A stretch of DNA of 64,000 nt from the NCBI GenBank assembly GCA_019633425.1, contig WSUB01000161.1:1-64000 (forward strand), in the 5' to 3' direction. Source of the DNA: Tulasnella sp. 424 (Eukaryota > Basidiomycota > Agaricomycetes > Cantharellales > Tulasnellaceae). Positions 46,565 to 59,576 of the stretch are shown piece after piece. The notes below the pieces were generated by a model that made no database searches, had not been told where the DNA came from, and saw only the letters and a list, made by a program, of their open reading frames with translations. Position 1 is the stretch's first letter, and each line of letters begins with the position of its first letter. The position numbers were made by a program, and so were the translations under genes.

Positions 46565-47110
46565 TTCCGATATTCGAGTGAGTCAGCTTATGTGATGCTA
46601 GACAGCCAAAACCGTGACGGTCGACTGGAATGCAGTCAAGTGTTGAAGAACCGACAGATCGACCGTTCAACCGCGGCATCTGTGTTTGATGAGGTGAGAG
46701 AAAGCTGGAGGTAGAGGAGCGCCCGAGTCCTATGAAGCGATTAAGGCGTAGAGTCGACGAAGGGACTCGGAGGCATCGGAGACGTGCCACTCGCCCCTTC
46801 ACCCGAAGCCGAGGAGCCGCATGGTCTTGTGACACGTAAGCCGCATTCCCGCCTCCTTATACATCGTCATCTTCGTTGCCGCCCATGCTGCCGAACTCTT
46901 CCTGTCGAGCTTCCAATGTTTAAATCGCGCGAAACACCACACTCGAAGCTACGTTGCAGCCTGAAGTCTTCCACGAAAAGCGAGACATGGGATGGCGAGG
47001 AGGAAGGTGAGTCTGTAGGGATGCGACGTTGAGAGAGGAAAGAACGGTCGGGAAGTGAAATCGCGCAGATCCGAAACTGTGGGAGGAGGGATGGACAACC
47101 GCTGCACCGG
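46565..47110 (-). pseudogene. Kinase 5' end fragment
   Basis: Matches the degenerate N-terminal exon and 5' flank of HK1b (about 12640-13300), with shared landmarks such as GTCCTATGAAGCGATTA. Only the extreme 5' end is present, fused directly to the NSE3 fragment. Non-functional. Confidence 0.55.
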
Positions 47111-48329
47111 TCAAAGTCGCCAGACGCACAATATAACAGTCCGTTACTGTAAGTGTTGAGATTATTGTCCCAAGATGAAACTCCACTCTCCTGCCTGCAA
47201 GGTTCATCTCATCTGCGCTCTCGATTTACCCTCGTGGCGGCTCGCCCGTCCTCGTATTTGAAAGTCCGAACGTAACCACTTCCTCCATGGCTACACGGCT
47301 GTACGGGTAATATATATCCTATCAGTGTGTTTGCTAAGATGCCCCGACTTACGAGGCAGTAGGATCGCTACTCAGCACGTAGACAGACTCGAAGTGATTG
47401 TGGACAGGCAACCATGCGGATCCGAGTCCACATGTCCATCTCCGTTGCACGGATTGTGCCATTCGAGGTCCACAGCAGTCCGAGATAAGACGGAATCAGC
47501 GAGTTTGTCAGCCAGATCAAGTCCCGGTGAAGGTTACCATAGCTTGCCTAGATTCACGTTGACGACCGTTGTCGATGGGGTTTGTCGCGGCGGTAGACTC
47601 GAGCCGGCTGCCTGTTCGTGCGGGTTACTTGGCGTGCAGTTTCCTTCCATATGCCAATAGAATAGATCAGTGTTTCGATCTTTCAGTGACGTATGCACAA
47701 GCCATTCTATATCGTCGCGTTTCGGGGAGCAAGTTTCTCCCTAGGAAGCATTGCCGAATGTCGTAGTAGCAAATAAATTAATTCATTTAGAATACCAATT
47801 ATAATGAGCATTGAAGTATTAGCAAAGCGTGAAGATCATCGATGCGCGGACTCTGATGGAATAGCAAACCCTATTATTTGGTAGGGGTGAAGCGACGCAT
47901 CTCTCGTGTAGAATAGATGGAGAGCCTCGACAGGAGGAGGTAAGACGCAATTGATCTTCCTGCCGTTTGTGGTCGTCGGAGTCCTGCTCGAAGTCTTGCA
48001 GTCGAAGTTGGAAGAAAATCAGCAGGTGGTGTTGGGGGTGTTTGGTGAACGCCTGCGGTCTCCTGCCCATCGCTCGAGTAGTGCCTGGCTTCCAATAGGT
48101 ACGGTTAGAAATATGTCTCAGAGTGCTTCTCCCTTTTACACGTCCTTCGAATTTGGGAAAACATTTGATCGATTGTCCTCTCTACCGCGAATGTAACGGG
48201 TCTTTGACGTACACCCACGAGAGTGCCGGACTTATTCGCGCCGAAAACGGAGAAACCCCTGTATGATAGCACTTGCGGGCACAAATAACTGGCAAGCGCC
48301 TCCAAGTCAATAAGAAGATGGGATCCTGA
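47111..48329. other. Mixed repeat and unrecognised sequence
   Basis: Positions 47111-47320 and 48200-48329 match array flanks. Positions about 47330-48170 have no counterpart elsewhere in the window. A minus-strand frame from 48095 to 47874 ends in EMRRFTPTK and could be the last exon of some gene, but I recognise no family. It is probably an insertion. Confidence 0.3.
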
Positions 48330-49816
48330 TAACTGTCAGACTTACACTCTAGTCAGCTCGGACCCGGCCATCGGCGCGTAGTCTTGCCATATTTCTCCGC
48401 GATGTCCTTCAACTCGGTCTCCTTCTCTACAGGATGCTCTGGATTACGGACGACGCTTTTGCCTTTCCTACCAGCCGCGGTCCGTTCCTCCTCTTCTTCG
48501 TCCTCTCCCAACAGCTTCTCCTGCTCGTCCAACCAACTCTTCTTCATAAAGTCACATATAAACCCGCCGACGTTCCGCTCCTCAACTTCAGCACGAGCGC
48601 GTGAACCCAGCCTCCACTGGATAAGCCTTTCTCCTCTTCTCCGGTCGCTTTCCGAGATTTGCGTTGTCCTCCACCTTGGACAGGAGCGCCACTTAGCACC
48701 GCAAGCCCCAGTCAGTCGAGGAATTTTTGCTTGATCAATATTGCTCGGATGTTTGAATAGCGCGACGAAGACGCTCGCGAAGAGAGCAGGTCTTGATATA
48801 CAGGCAGTGGGAGGACTTGAATTTGGTCGTTTCGGTTGGGCTATAAAAGGTCGTCAGCGACGGGCGCGTTTTCAAGGCGTCCGAGGACTTCTTACGTTCA
48901 GGAAGATGACTTTCGTTCGCGAGAATCAGCGAAAGAACCAGCTGTGTCATGCCCGCCAAAGAGTGGGGTTCAACCGACTTCCAAGCGAGAATAGCGCCGC
49001 TCTAGCTTTCTCGATTCTGGTCTTCAGGCTCCATTCCATGGGGCCAAGGGCACGGAGACTCTTATCCCCCACCCCGCCTTCGTACAGTTCGTCGCTCTTC
49101 TTACTCGCAAGCCTGATCAAGTCGGGGTTCAAAGTACGACGCAGGATATAAGAACCCGATGATTGACCTGACGATCGTATCAGCAACAGCTTTGTGGGTC
49201 CATAGCGGTGAAGGAGCAACGTACTTTGCCTTCTTCCCATTCTCTTCCTTTCTTCTCCAATTGCGTCTCTATTGGAGCGCGTCCTCATCTCCACCAGTTC
49301 CATTCCGAAGGTTTGGCGAAGAATCATTTGAGCGCGAGTTCGAACTCTAGGGGTCTCAGGCAGAACTAGAAGAGAAAGGCACCGATTTCAACAAAGGTCA
49401 AAAGAAAGGTATGCACGCTCTACGCCACCTTTTCTTGATAATATCCCTGCGTCTAATCATTTATCGCCTAGGATCTTCGAGCAGAGCTATTCGGACGAGA
49501 TCGTTAACGCGGCGTTTGATTTCCTACGAGCGTTTGACGTCTTAGTTTAACGCATGAAAATATCAAGGCACGATGCTTTCTTTACCTCTGGACCGAGCCC
49601 GCCCGCCCTCTTTTTGTTCACCTCGTCAGCTCGAGTTTGAGACCGAGCACGCGCTTGTGATGCGCCAGCCACGTTTCCTTCGTCATCTTCATCGTCGTCG
49701 TAGTCCATACCGCCGTATTGTGGTTCATCGTCGTCCGAGTCTGCTCCGCGCCTTCTTTGAGATTGTGACGGCCCACCACGCCTTGCTTGAGAGGCGTGAG
49801 TTGCTCCATGTACCAT
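48330..49816 (-). pseudogene. NSE3: NSE3/MAGE-like gene (copy 5)
   Basis: Exon 1 (ATG 49816 to a GTAAAG donor near 49588) is open: HASQARRGGPSQSQRRRGAD and then acidic DYDDDEDDEGN. Exon 2 reads VNDLVRIALLEDPRR and then TAA, where other copies have CAA (near 49463). Exon 3 carries the clearest family signature, ILRQTFGMELVEMRTRS. The core STLNPD appears as RTLNPDLIRLASKKSDELYE. The C-terminal part is short and ends near 48340 in a KSWLDEQEKLLGEDEEEEER segment. Confidence 0.65.
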
Positions 49817-50389
49817 TAATTACTACTCGATATATGCGCATTCTTAAAGCTTTGAGAGACCGATGAGGTGGGGGAAGGTGAAGAAAAGTCCGTATGCGTT
49901 GTTTCGGTGACAGAACGGTCAGAAGTGAAATCGCGCAGGAGTATCCCCAAACTGCGGGAAGGTGGGACCCTCATAAGCAACAACTTGTAGCAGTCTCAGG
50001 GACTAGAAACGGTGTAACCCCCCTCGAAGCTCGATCTGAAAAGCTCACACTCTAGGTCTATTGGTCATTGAGTCGACGAGGCATTTAGGCTTACTTAGCT
50101 AGGTTAGCATTCAGAATCTCCGAGCCCACCCGTGCCTCCGCAAAGCCAGAAAGCCACTGCCAATTTCTGGAGGTCCTCGTGGCTCTAATCGAACCGGTCA
50201 AGGTGAAGCGTCTCTGTACCCAAAAAGGGGGAACCCCATCTGGTAAGACCTGCGGGCACGCTGCATGCATGAGGCGTGTACACATCCAGCGCTCTTTCCC
50301 ACCAACCTATCCCTCCCGTCTCGATATCGAGGTCTCTCTACTACATCTCATCAGTACTCTGTCGAATACAACGATCAAATAGCCAAGCA
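49817..50389 (+). promoter_or_regulatory. NSE3/NWD3 intergenic region
   Basis: Homologous to 15322-16103 but shorter. The CACGTG box of the other two is changed to CACGCT near 50258. A CT-rich stretch precedes the ATG at 50390. No separate gene is seen. Confidence 0.35.
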
Positions 50390-53300
50390 ATGAACAGCGA
50401 ATCCAACGTCGGTCGGCCGCCTACCATACCCTCGGCCATATCGCCACCACGCCGACGGCAAACCACACAAAGCGAAGTTTCGAATACCAACTTTTACAAA
50501 CGGGTCCAAGACGCCCGGAGCGTCGCAGTATCTGTCCTTGAGGTAACCACTCTTACATTGTCGTGTCGGTGATCTAAGCGCTTAATCATGGACGACGTTA
50601 GGGCACCGAGTGGCCACGCAGGTCTCGGGCGGCCGCGCAAGATTTGTTGCAAGCTATAAAACGCTCCCCGAATATCCAAGAGCTCCCCGGCGATGCAAGC
50701 GACATACCTGAGGATTTGCGCGCGGCTGTGGAGAAATTTATCAGGTGAGAGCTGCCGTTGATGACATCCCCTCACGTTGTTGGAGCTTGCGAGCAACCTT
50801 CTACCCCTACGTAGTGTCCTTCGAGAGGTCAACACAAAACTAGACAAGATAGCATCAAAGTACGGAACTCGTCAACGAGGTATGCGAGAGCGGATTAAGT
50901 ATTTCCTCTCGATGCTGCGAGAAGGCCGTTGCGGTCAAATTTTACAAATTTGTCACGTTGAAATCGACTTAGCCTCGAAAGCTATTCACGTAGGGCTGTC
51001 GACCGATATTTTCGTTATCTCTACCCCTAACTTGACTATGTCCTTTGTAGGAGAATTTTGGGGACGGGGTCAATGAAGCCATGGGAAACTCGCTCGGGGC
51101 TCACCTCGCTCGTTCGACGGAGTTGACCGTCGAAGGTCTAATTGCTGGGGATCACTCGAAGTCCGAAAAAGGATCGCCTGAGCTCCCCGTCTCCTCAGGG
51201 GACGAGAAGCTCATCGTCTCCTCCGGTGAAGTGCACTCCACGGGAGGTTTTGGCATTCCTAAGAATGAGCAGGTCCATTCTACGGCGGCACTTGGGGGTG
51301 GAGGAAGAACTTCTGGCGGTCCCGAAAATCATCGTGAGGATCCGAAGGAAGCAGTTGAGCCGACTGGACCCTTACAAGGCTCGACAGCAATTGCCTCGCA
51401 GTCCTCGGAACCGGAAGCAATTTCTGATCGACAGGCGGTGACCGCAGGGCAGGCTCAGTCGTCAAACCTACCCGGAACGCAGTCTAAGAGCTCTCGCCGA
51501 CAAGATTGTCTCAACGTTGCAGGCAAGGTATTTACAAGCGTCGAGGCTTTTTCCGGGATGATCCCCATCGTCGGGAGCTACGTCGGAGCAGCCGCCAAAG
51601 TTGGGTTGACATGCGTCGAAATGGTCCAGGTGCGATACCGATTCGACGACTCGAGGCTACCACCCCCCTGACACGGAGAACGCATCTAGGGTATGGATAG
51701 CAATGATGGCGCGGCAGAGCTCTTGCAGGCACGTACATCACGGCTGTCTGATATTCTCGAGCAATTTAAGCACCAACCTTTTGAACCGGAACGAGACAAA
51801 ACAGCTCAACTTATCGGCAATCTCAAGAGGCGAGTCTGTTCCTTTGCACTTTGGGATCGTAACAAAAGCTCTGACAGTACACGTCTAGTGAACTTCGTAG
51901 TGTACACGATGATGTACAGCAATTGCAATTACAGGGGACATTTCGGAAGCTTTCCTCGTACAGCGAGAACGCTGGGCAATTACAAGAGTTGGAGGAGAAA
52001 GTTCAACGCAGTTTGAATGAGATGCAGGTGGGTGAATCGTCAGGAATCGTGAACCTCTTTGCCGACACCTGGAGTTCTCAGTTGCTCCTCAACCTTGACA
52101 TTGCGGACCGCGTTACTGAGCTTTGTCAGTACATTACTTATCCAACGAGGTCCTTTGGCTTACGCTTTGACTTCTAGACATTGCCGAGGTGCAGAAAGAG
52201 CGGCGAGAATTGCTCGCGTGTTTGGGAGATGGCAATTACGGAGCCCGGGATGACAAAATTGGGAACATCGTTTGTCACCCGGGAACTCGAGTGGACATTT
52301 TGGCTGCAATTAATGACTGGGTAGGCGGGGAGAAGAGCTCGGGGCCTCTTCTCTGGTTGAAGGGCATGGCTGGACGAGGTAAATCCGCAATTGCGTCAAC
52401 GGTCGCATATGGATGGAGAGAGCGGGATGCTTCCTGCGCGCTCTTCCACTTCCGCCGGGGCCAAATCGCATTATCGAAACGCCTTATCTGTGCGCTCGCA
52501 AGGCAGCTCATTTGCAATGGCACGGCCGAGGTTAAAGAAGCAGTCCTCCAGGCCATACGGGACGACCGGGATGTTGCAACAAAGACCATGGAGGAACAGT
52601 TCAGCATCCTCCTAGTTGAGCCCCTACGGAAACTAGAGCCAGATTCCCCGCCGGTCCTTCTGGTCGTTGATGCACTAGACGAATGCGAGGATTTAAAATA
52701 CGTCGTGAGATTCATCGAGGCCGTTGCGCATCACGCCTCATCCGTCCGAGCGACTATCAAATTTCTCGTGACCAGTCGTCCCGAGGATCCTCTAGTGCGC
52801 GCTCTTCACAAACAAGCGTGGCGGGAGGAGGATTTGGATAATTTCCCCGGGACTACCCAGGACATAATGCTGTTCCTTCACAGTGGGCTTTCGGGAATCA
52901 GGACGGATCACCAACTCCCAGATGACTGGCCCTCCCAGGAAGCGGTTGATTCTCTCGCCGCATTTTCACAAGGTCTGTTTCAATGGGCTCATACTGCAAT
53001 TAACTATATCAGCGAGAGGATGCCAAAACGTCGGCTACGTGACCTAGTGAAGGCTCCAACCGGATGGGTCGGGCTAGATGATCTGTACCACCAGATTCTG
53101 TCCAGAGCATTTGACCAATTGAAGGCGGTGGATGGAGAAGACCAGCTCCTTTGCCGTGTGCTGGGAATCATTGTGGCGGCACCTTATCCCGTCTCATTGG
53201 AAGTCATTGCCTACCTTTGTGGGGATCACGAACTGTTTGCTGGTGACAATCAGGATGAAGTCATTGAGTTTTTGCACGGACAAATACTTGCTGGGCTTAC

Positions 53301-55967
53301 ATCCATGCTCTCTGTTTCAACATCATCAAGTGATCCTATCCAGTTCATGCATACATCCATCCGAGATCTCCTTACCGATGCTAGGCGATGCGACCGAAAA
53401 CCATACTTCATTGACATACCTCAGAACCACCATGATATTGCATCGCGATGTACCCAACTTATGCAGCAACATCTGAAGAAGAACATTTGCAATTTGTCGG
53501 ACCTATCCAGACCAAACTCTGATCCTGAGGTTCAGAGGAGGGTGCAACATCATGTGCCCCAAGGCCTTCAGTATTGTTGCCGATCATGGCCAACACACCT
53601 GACAGCTATTGCACAACCTGACCTAGATTCAGCCACCATGGTCCCTCTCACATCTAATTTCAAGATCTTTAGCAATAAGCAGCTGTTGTTCTGGCTTGAA
53701 GTCATGAGCTTAATTGAAGAAACTAAAGAGGCAGTCCCAGCTGCTAAGCAGGTTCACAGGTGGCTTACGGTAAGAGAAAATTTGTTATTCAATAGGGAGA
53801 CTGCAATCAGCTGACTGGAGGATGGTAATAGGGGCCAGGTTGTAAAGCAGATGCCTGGCTGATTGAAATATGGAATGACATGCATCGTTTCATCAATGCA
53901 TTTCTGGAGCCCATTTCATTTGGGGCATTACACATCTACATGTCAGCACTCCCTATGTGCCCAACTGATACAATACTCTATGAACACTACAGTAACCAAG
54001 CACTGAACACAATGAAACATGGTCAGCACAAGTCACGGTGGTCAGCAGCACTCTGGAGTCGAGCAGGTCCCTCAAGTGTAATGTCAGTGGCATTTGCACC
54101 TGATGGGAAAACCCTTGCCACTGGATCTTGGGATTGCACCATCCAGCTCTGGAATGTTGGAGCAGGGTCTCCAATTAGTAAGCCCCTCAGGGGGCATAGT
54201 GGTTTGGTGATGTCAGTGGCCTTCTCACCAGATGGGAAGAGCCTTGCCTCTGGATCACATGACAACACTATCTGGCTCTGGAATGTTGAGGCAGGGTCTC
54301 AAATTGGTGAGCCCCTAAGGGGACATAGCCAAGCAGTAGAGTCAGTAGCCTTCTCACCAGATGGGAAGACCCTTGCCTCTGGATCCTTTGACCACACCAT
54401 CCAGCTCTGGAATGTTGAAGCAGGGTCTCCTATTGGTGAGCCCCTCAGAGGCCATAGTGGTCCAGTGGAGTCAGTGGCCTTCTCACCAGATGGGAAGACC
54501 CTTGCCTCTGGATCCTATGATAATACCATCCAGCTCTGGAATGTTGAAGCAAGGTCCCCAATTGGCGAGCCCCTCAGGGGGCATACTGATTTGGTGATGT
54601 CAGTGGCATTCGCACCAGATGGGAAGACACTTGTCTCTGGATCCTATGATCATACCATCCAGTTCTGGAATTTTGAGGGAGGGTCTCCAATTAGTGAGCC
54701 TCTTAGGGAGCATAGCAATGTGGTGAGGTCAGTGGTCTTTGCACCAGATGGGAAGACCTTTGCCTCTGGATGTGATGATCGCATGATCCAGCTCTGGAAT
54801 GTTGAGACAAGGTCTCCAATTGGTAAGCCCCTCAGCGGGCATAGCGGCTTGGTGATGTCAGTGGTCTTCTCACCAGATGGGAAGAGCCTTGCATCTGGAT
54901 CCCATGACCACACCATCCGGCTCTGGAATGTTGAGGCAGGGTCTCTGGCTGGTGAGTCACTCAGGGAGTATCCCAATTCAGTGGTGTCAGTGGCCTTCTC
55001 ACCAGATGGGAAAACCCTTGCCTCTGGATCCTATGATCACACCATCCAGCTCTGGAATGTTGAGGGAGGGTCTCCCATTGGCAAGCCCCTCAGGGGGCAT
55101 AGCGACTGGGTCAGGTCAGTGGCCTTCTCACCTGATGGGAAGACCCTTGCCTCTGGATCCAATGATTGCACCATCCAACTCTGGAATGTTGAGGCAGTAT
55201 CTCCAATTGGTGAGCCTCTCAAGAAGCATAGCAATTCAGTGATGTCGGTGGCCTTCTCACCAGATGGGAAGACCCTTGCTTCTGGATCTTATGATGGTGC
55301 CATCCAGCTCTGGAATATTGGGGCAGGCTCTCCAATTGGTGAGACCCTTGGGGAGCATAGAGATTTGGTGACATCAGTGGCCTTCTCACCAGATGGGAAG
55401 ACCCTTGCCTCTGGATCCTATGACCAGACCATCCAGCTCTGGAATGTTGAGGCAGGGTCTCCCATTGGTGAGCCCCTCAGGGGGCATAGTGATTGGGTCA
55501 GGTCAGTGGCCTTCTCACCTGATGGGAAGACTCTTGCCTCTGGATCTGATGATCAGACTATCCAGCTCTGGGATGTTGAGGCAGGGTCTCCCATTGGTCA
55601 GCCTCTCAGAGGGCATGGTCAATGGGTGATGTCAGTGGCCTTTTCACCAGCTGGCCTACTCACCTCTCATGATCGTTCAGGAGTAGAGTGTTACTGGGAT
55701 CCCATCACCTGCCTGCAACTTACACCATCAGATGTTGCAACTCCTCACTCTGACATCTTTTCATCACACCACATCCTGACAATCAAGAAGCCATGGGTGA
55801 TGTTCCACAACTACCACCTTCTCTGGCTACCTTCAGAATATCTTCACAATAATGTTCCTCAGGTCTTTCTTGTCGATCATTTTGTCATTGTGGCATCAGT
55901 CTCAGTCACATTTTTTGATGTTTCCCAAGCTCTCTCTCTTGAGCCGCTGTGTTCATATCCCCTTTGA
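50390..55967 (+). CDS. NWD3: NACHT-WD40 STAND receptor
   Basis: Nine exons read open: 50390-50542, 50602-50744, 50815-50989, 51051-51629, 51690-51829, 51889-52027, 52082-52124, 52178-53769 and 53832-55967, about 1699 residues. N-terminal helical region, low-complexity spacer, HeLo/MLKL-like bundle (FSGMIPIVGSYVGAAAKVG; QGTFRKLSSYSENAGQLQEL), NACHT with Walker A GMAGRGKS and Walker B LLVVDALDECED, then twelve 43-residue WD40 repeats and one degenerate blade. Intron 5 has a GCGAGT donor. Repeats differ from those of NWD1 mainly at a few surface positions of each blade. Inferred role: signal-sensing STAND receptor for non-self recognition. It is one of two copies with no visible lesion. Confidence 0.85.
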
Positions 55968-56099
55968 GGGTTCACTTGTTATGTTTCCATGTATGAGGTA
56001 TACTACACAAATGTTCCATACTTTTCTTCTTTGTTGGGATCTAGGTTTTAACTAAACCCGACTTCCTTTATCGAGTCATGCTCCAGGATCATTTCATTT
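55968..56099. other. NWD3 3' flank
   Basis: Short AT-rich sequence resembling the flank after NWD2, followed by the kinase 3' spacer. No gene. Confidence 0.4.
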
Positions 56100-57689
56100 G
56101 GTTCCTTGCATTCTGTTCACCCACCAGTTGCAAACACAATATTGTTTAGCACAGTATGATTGCAAGTGAGGTTTCTGGGCCACAGTGGCTTTTCACCTTG
56201 AGCGGGCAACAAGCCATCTGGCAAGTTCCCTAGTTGTGCCCAATGTATCAATTCCAACAGTGGAATGGACTTGATAATCACAATATAGGTATCATACAAA
56301 ACCTAGACAGCATTAGCCAACACAGACAAGAACCTAACTAGAAGCGTGCAGAATGGGAATTCTAGTACAATCAGGAAAGGGGTTTGATTATGGCCAGCAT
56401 TGATAATAGGCAATAACGGCCGGGCCATGCTGTGAACCATCCTCAAGTTCTCCTTCTGCAACCTCGTAAGACCTTCACTCTCCAACGTCAAGTGTCCGCC
56501 ATGCCAATGATACCATTCATTGGTTTTCTGCAAAACAAGAGGATCCCGCCGTTTCTGTCAGTCCACTAGCAACAATTCCCATCCCGAACCTGATTTCATG
56601 GGACATGTTGGCCAAAAACTCCGACTTGGACCTGCTCGCCAGCTCCACCGCTTAAGTCTCCGTCTGTCATGGCAGCTGAAATCTGAGCGATGCCTCAGAC
56701 TTGGCATGCTGTTGACGGAAACAACATCGAGGGACGATTAGACCGGAGACAATGGAAATGCGCATGTAGGCACTCACATTGACGTTGTTGGTGAGATCAA
56801 CCCACGTTCCCTGCACTCTTTTGACTGGTGCTTCTCTGCACAACGCCCATTGTACCGACTTCCAGAGACTCGAGGGATTCAGACCCAAACGAGTTGAACT
56901 GCAGCACCGTCGAGTTGGTGGTATCCTTGAGGGTGGTCATCTCTCCCTCGGCTTCGATTTCAATGCGTTGGCTGAAGTCTCCTTTGGCTACAGCGGTTGT
57001 GACAGTCGCAATACTCAAACTTGCCGTCAAGTTCAAGCACATCTTGTTCGCGTTGTTGGTCAACTGCCACCACCCTCCTTCCATGTCTGGAACGCACCTG
57101 TCCACCGAGGTTGCCCAACATTCCCACTTCAGGAGAAACGCGCAACACTTCCCCTGCCGACTCCGCAGTCAAATCACCATGCCGTTGACAGTCAGCTTGA
57201 GCTCCAAGATCTCTCCTTGCGCGTCGACTTCGATCATCTTGCTGAGGTCCGAGTGCGACAGGTTTGGTGACCGAGGCGATGGTGCGGACTTGGTCCATCA
57301 GGTTCGCAGAGAGCTTGTTGACTGTTCTGCAAAGCTCCTGCCACGTCCCATGGAGAGCGACTTCAGAGACTGCTGAGTTCGCCTTGAGTACCCACTTCAT
57401 CCGACACACTGGTAACTTTGCTCGCAAATTGAGCTAAGCATTCGACCATCGTGTTGACGACTTCTTTAAGCTGGATCACGTCTGGGACCTTGGCAAAGAC
57501 AGTGAGTGATCTTCTGGGTGAGGGCATCATTTGCTATGGCATGGCATGTGTGCGAAGACACAAGGGTAAGCATCCTGTTTTCCTTTCGAGAGCGAGAGGA
57601 TAAACAAGGAAAATGAGATGGGAAGAAGGTTGCAGTCCCGTTAGAAAGCCATTTGCCTAGACCTTGGGACCGATGACCTTGCTACACAC
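56100..57689 (-). pseudogene. Group III histidine kinase remnant (HK4, 3' part)
   Basis: The 3' flank runs to about 56397 and then joins directly to the region just after the histidine box ([20 protein letters not shown]), so receiver and ATPase domains are gone. A second deletion near 56652 removes HAMP material. Remaining HAMP units are legible on the minus strand to about 57520 (for example [15 protein letters not shown] and EIEAEGEMTTLKDT) in changing frames. A transposon interrupts the copy at 57690; it resumes at 59577. Confidence 0.75.
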
Positions 57690-59568
57690 TAAGGCTCCAA
57701 CCATTTAGTTTACATTTACACTCATGGGTGTAAATAAATAGCAAACAGTAAATATATTGTAAATGCTATATAATAAACAGTTTACAAATAGCATCCAGTC
57801 CTGACCCAATTTCATGGTGCAACGGCTTGTGGGATCACTCAGGGTTGACCTGTGGATCACTCCAATGCCCAAGTGTTAGGGAACCGTGGGATTCGCGTTG
57901 GCGCTACATCCCCCCCCCCCCCCCGAATATCCTATTAGAATAATCATTTCCTTTTTATCTTCTCTAATAAATTTCATTTCTCTTGCGTTTCTGCTTCTAC
58001 AAGTCATAACCGCGAATCTCCAAAGTCAGAAACTAAGTAGATAAAGAAATTACCCTTTTCCGGCCTGATTATTTGAGAAACCGGACCGACGTTGAATTCT
58101 CTTCCTTTTTCTGTTGCTTAAATCATCGTGCTAAGCTTCGTAAGCTTGACGAAACGCTTCAGGCAACTTGCCGACTGCTTGCAACGTGCCGCAGCACGAT
58201 ACAAAGGGCTCGGGACCGCTTAATTCCCTAAAAGGGCAATTAAGCGCCCAAAAGCCTTGCACAGATTATCGGCGCGTTTCCCGAGCCTTCCGGTGCGCAT
58301 GGAAGGTTCGGGAAGAGGATTGAACGACGAGGAATAGTGTAGAATGTTCCAGTACCTTCCTAACTAGTTAATAAATACGGATTCTGCCTCAGGAGAGGCA
58401 GAACATCTTTTTACCCCCTTTTAAACTTGTTCGCCTTGCAAAACCCAATCCCGCCTAAGTTCCGCATGACAAACGAACTTGTGCCTGTTTTAACTCTCGA
58501 GATAAAGAGTTCTCGCGTCGTCAGCGCGAGTATAATCTTGATAATAGCGTCAGCGCCGTCCTAGATGTCCCTGACACTCTTCGACCTCTAACGAGCTTGA
58601 AACTTCAACGAACCACGTGATAGGTACATTGTCGTAATCGTAATACTTCTAGCTACATTCTGTACTAGTAGAACTACGTCGATAGACATTCCTTTTTAAG
58701 GAAATAGTCATTATCGTTCCTTTTTCGCTTAATCCCCAGATTAGCGAATTACCCGTTAGGAGACTCTCTACGCTTTCAGTACCATTCAAAAGCCCTTGCC
58801 AGCACGAGCACGACGGTGGTGTTTGCTTGACGCGATTCGAACTCCTTAGGTAGCGTGAAGCTATTTCCGTGGAGTCCGAACCGGCACCTAATCTCGTAAG
58901 CCGCGTTGCAGTTTATCTTGAGTCGCCGAGGCCATTCCCTTTATACAACTAGTCCGGAAACCCTTCCGGCGTTCACAAATAAACCTAGCGAATCTAATCC
59001 GAGCCTTAGAACACCGGAGTTCAAGCAAAAGATCCTCTTTCGCTCTCCATTCCCTTATCCGGCACCTAGTCTTCGCCCAGCGACTCCCACTCGATACCAG
59101 ACGTTCCCGCCCGCCTTCTCCTCCCAATCAACCTCTCAAATACTATATATAAACTCTACGATTACTTACAATCTGCCTAACTACGGTTAAAGTAAGTAAT
59201 AAGTTAGTATTCACATTTCCTCATTCTATACGAATCCCGCGCGGCGACTTCCCGTTTCCCATGGTTCACGCGCGCACCCCAGCTACCGAAACGTAACACC
59301 AAGCCCAGACCGAAGAAGGTGCTTAAACCCCTTTTCAGTGTTTCCACCATGCCCAAGGAGGTGTGAGGGCAGGTACTTTAGCTCAGGGGAGGCTCTTCAA
59401 GGATGTCAACTTATATTCTTGGACAGACATGAGTTGCCCTAGTACAAACTGTCACTGTGTATAAACAGTTTATAAACGTTTACACCAAGTTTACACAGGT
59501 AGGTAAATTAAATAGTAAAAGTAAATGTAAATATGGGGTTGTAAACAAACTAAATGGTTGGAGCCTTA
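57690..59568. mobile_element. hAT-like element containing a nested LTR
   Basis: Termini TAAGGCTCCAACCATTTAGT (left) and its complement at the right end, flanked by a perfect 8-bp repeat CTACACAC (57682-57689 and 59569-59576). Corresponding sites in HK2 (about 29100) and HK3 (about 44365) have no insert. Sub-terminal regions are AT-rich with repeated GTAAA and AAACAGTTTA motifs. Without the nested LTR it would be about 450 bp, so it is a non-autonomous element. The 8-bp duplication points to hAT. Confidence 0.85.
57874..59298. mobile_element. Solo LTR nested in the hAT-like element
   Basis: A 1425-bp unit begins TGTTAGGGAACC and ends CGTAACA, flanked by a perfect 5-bp repeat CCAAG (57869-57873 and 59299-59303). 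It includes a long C tract near 57910-57925 and a TATA-like CTATATATAAACTC near 59142. No retrotransposon ORFs are present; a 94-codon frame at 58906-59190 is judged to be chance. It is the product of recombination between two LTRs of a full element. Confidence 0.85.
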
Positions 59569-59576
59569 CTACACAC

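Noticed and set aside
47819..48095. Last exon of an unknown gene on the minus strand
   Set aside because: The two overlapping frames look slightly gene-like, but no upstream exons, splice support or family could be identified.
57908..57926. Long poly-C tract as a functional signal
   Set aside because: It is a simple homopolymer inside an LTR and its length may also reflect sequencing error.
58906..59190. 94-codon ORF as a retrotransposon gene
   Set aside because: It is inside the LTR near its TATA-like box and shows no gag, protease or polymerase features.
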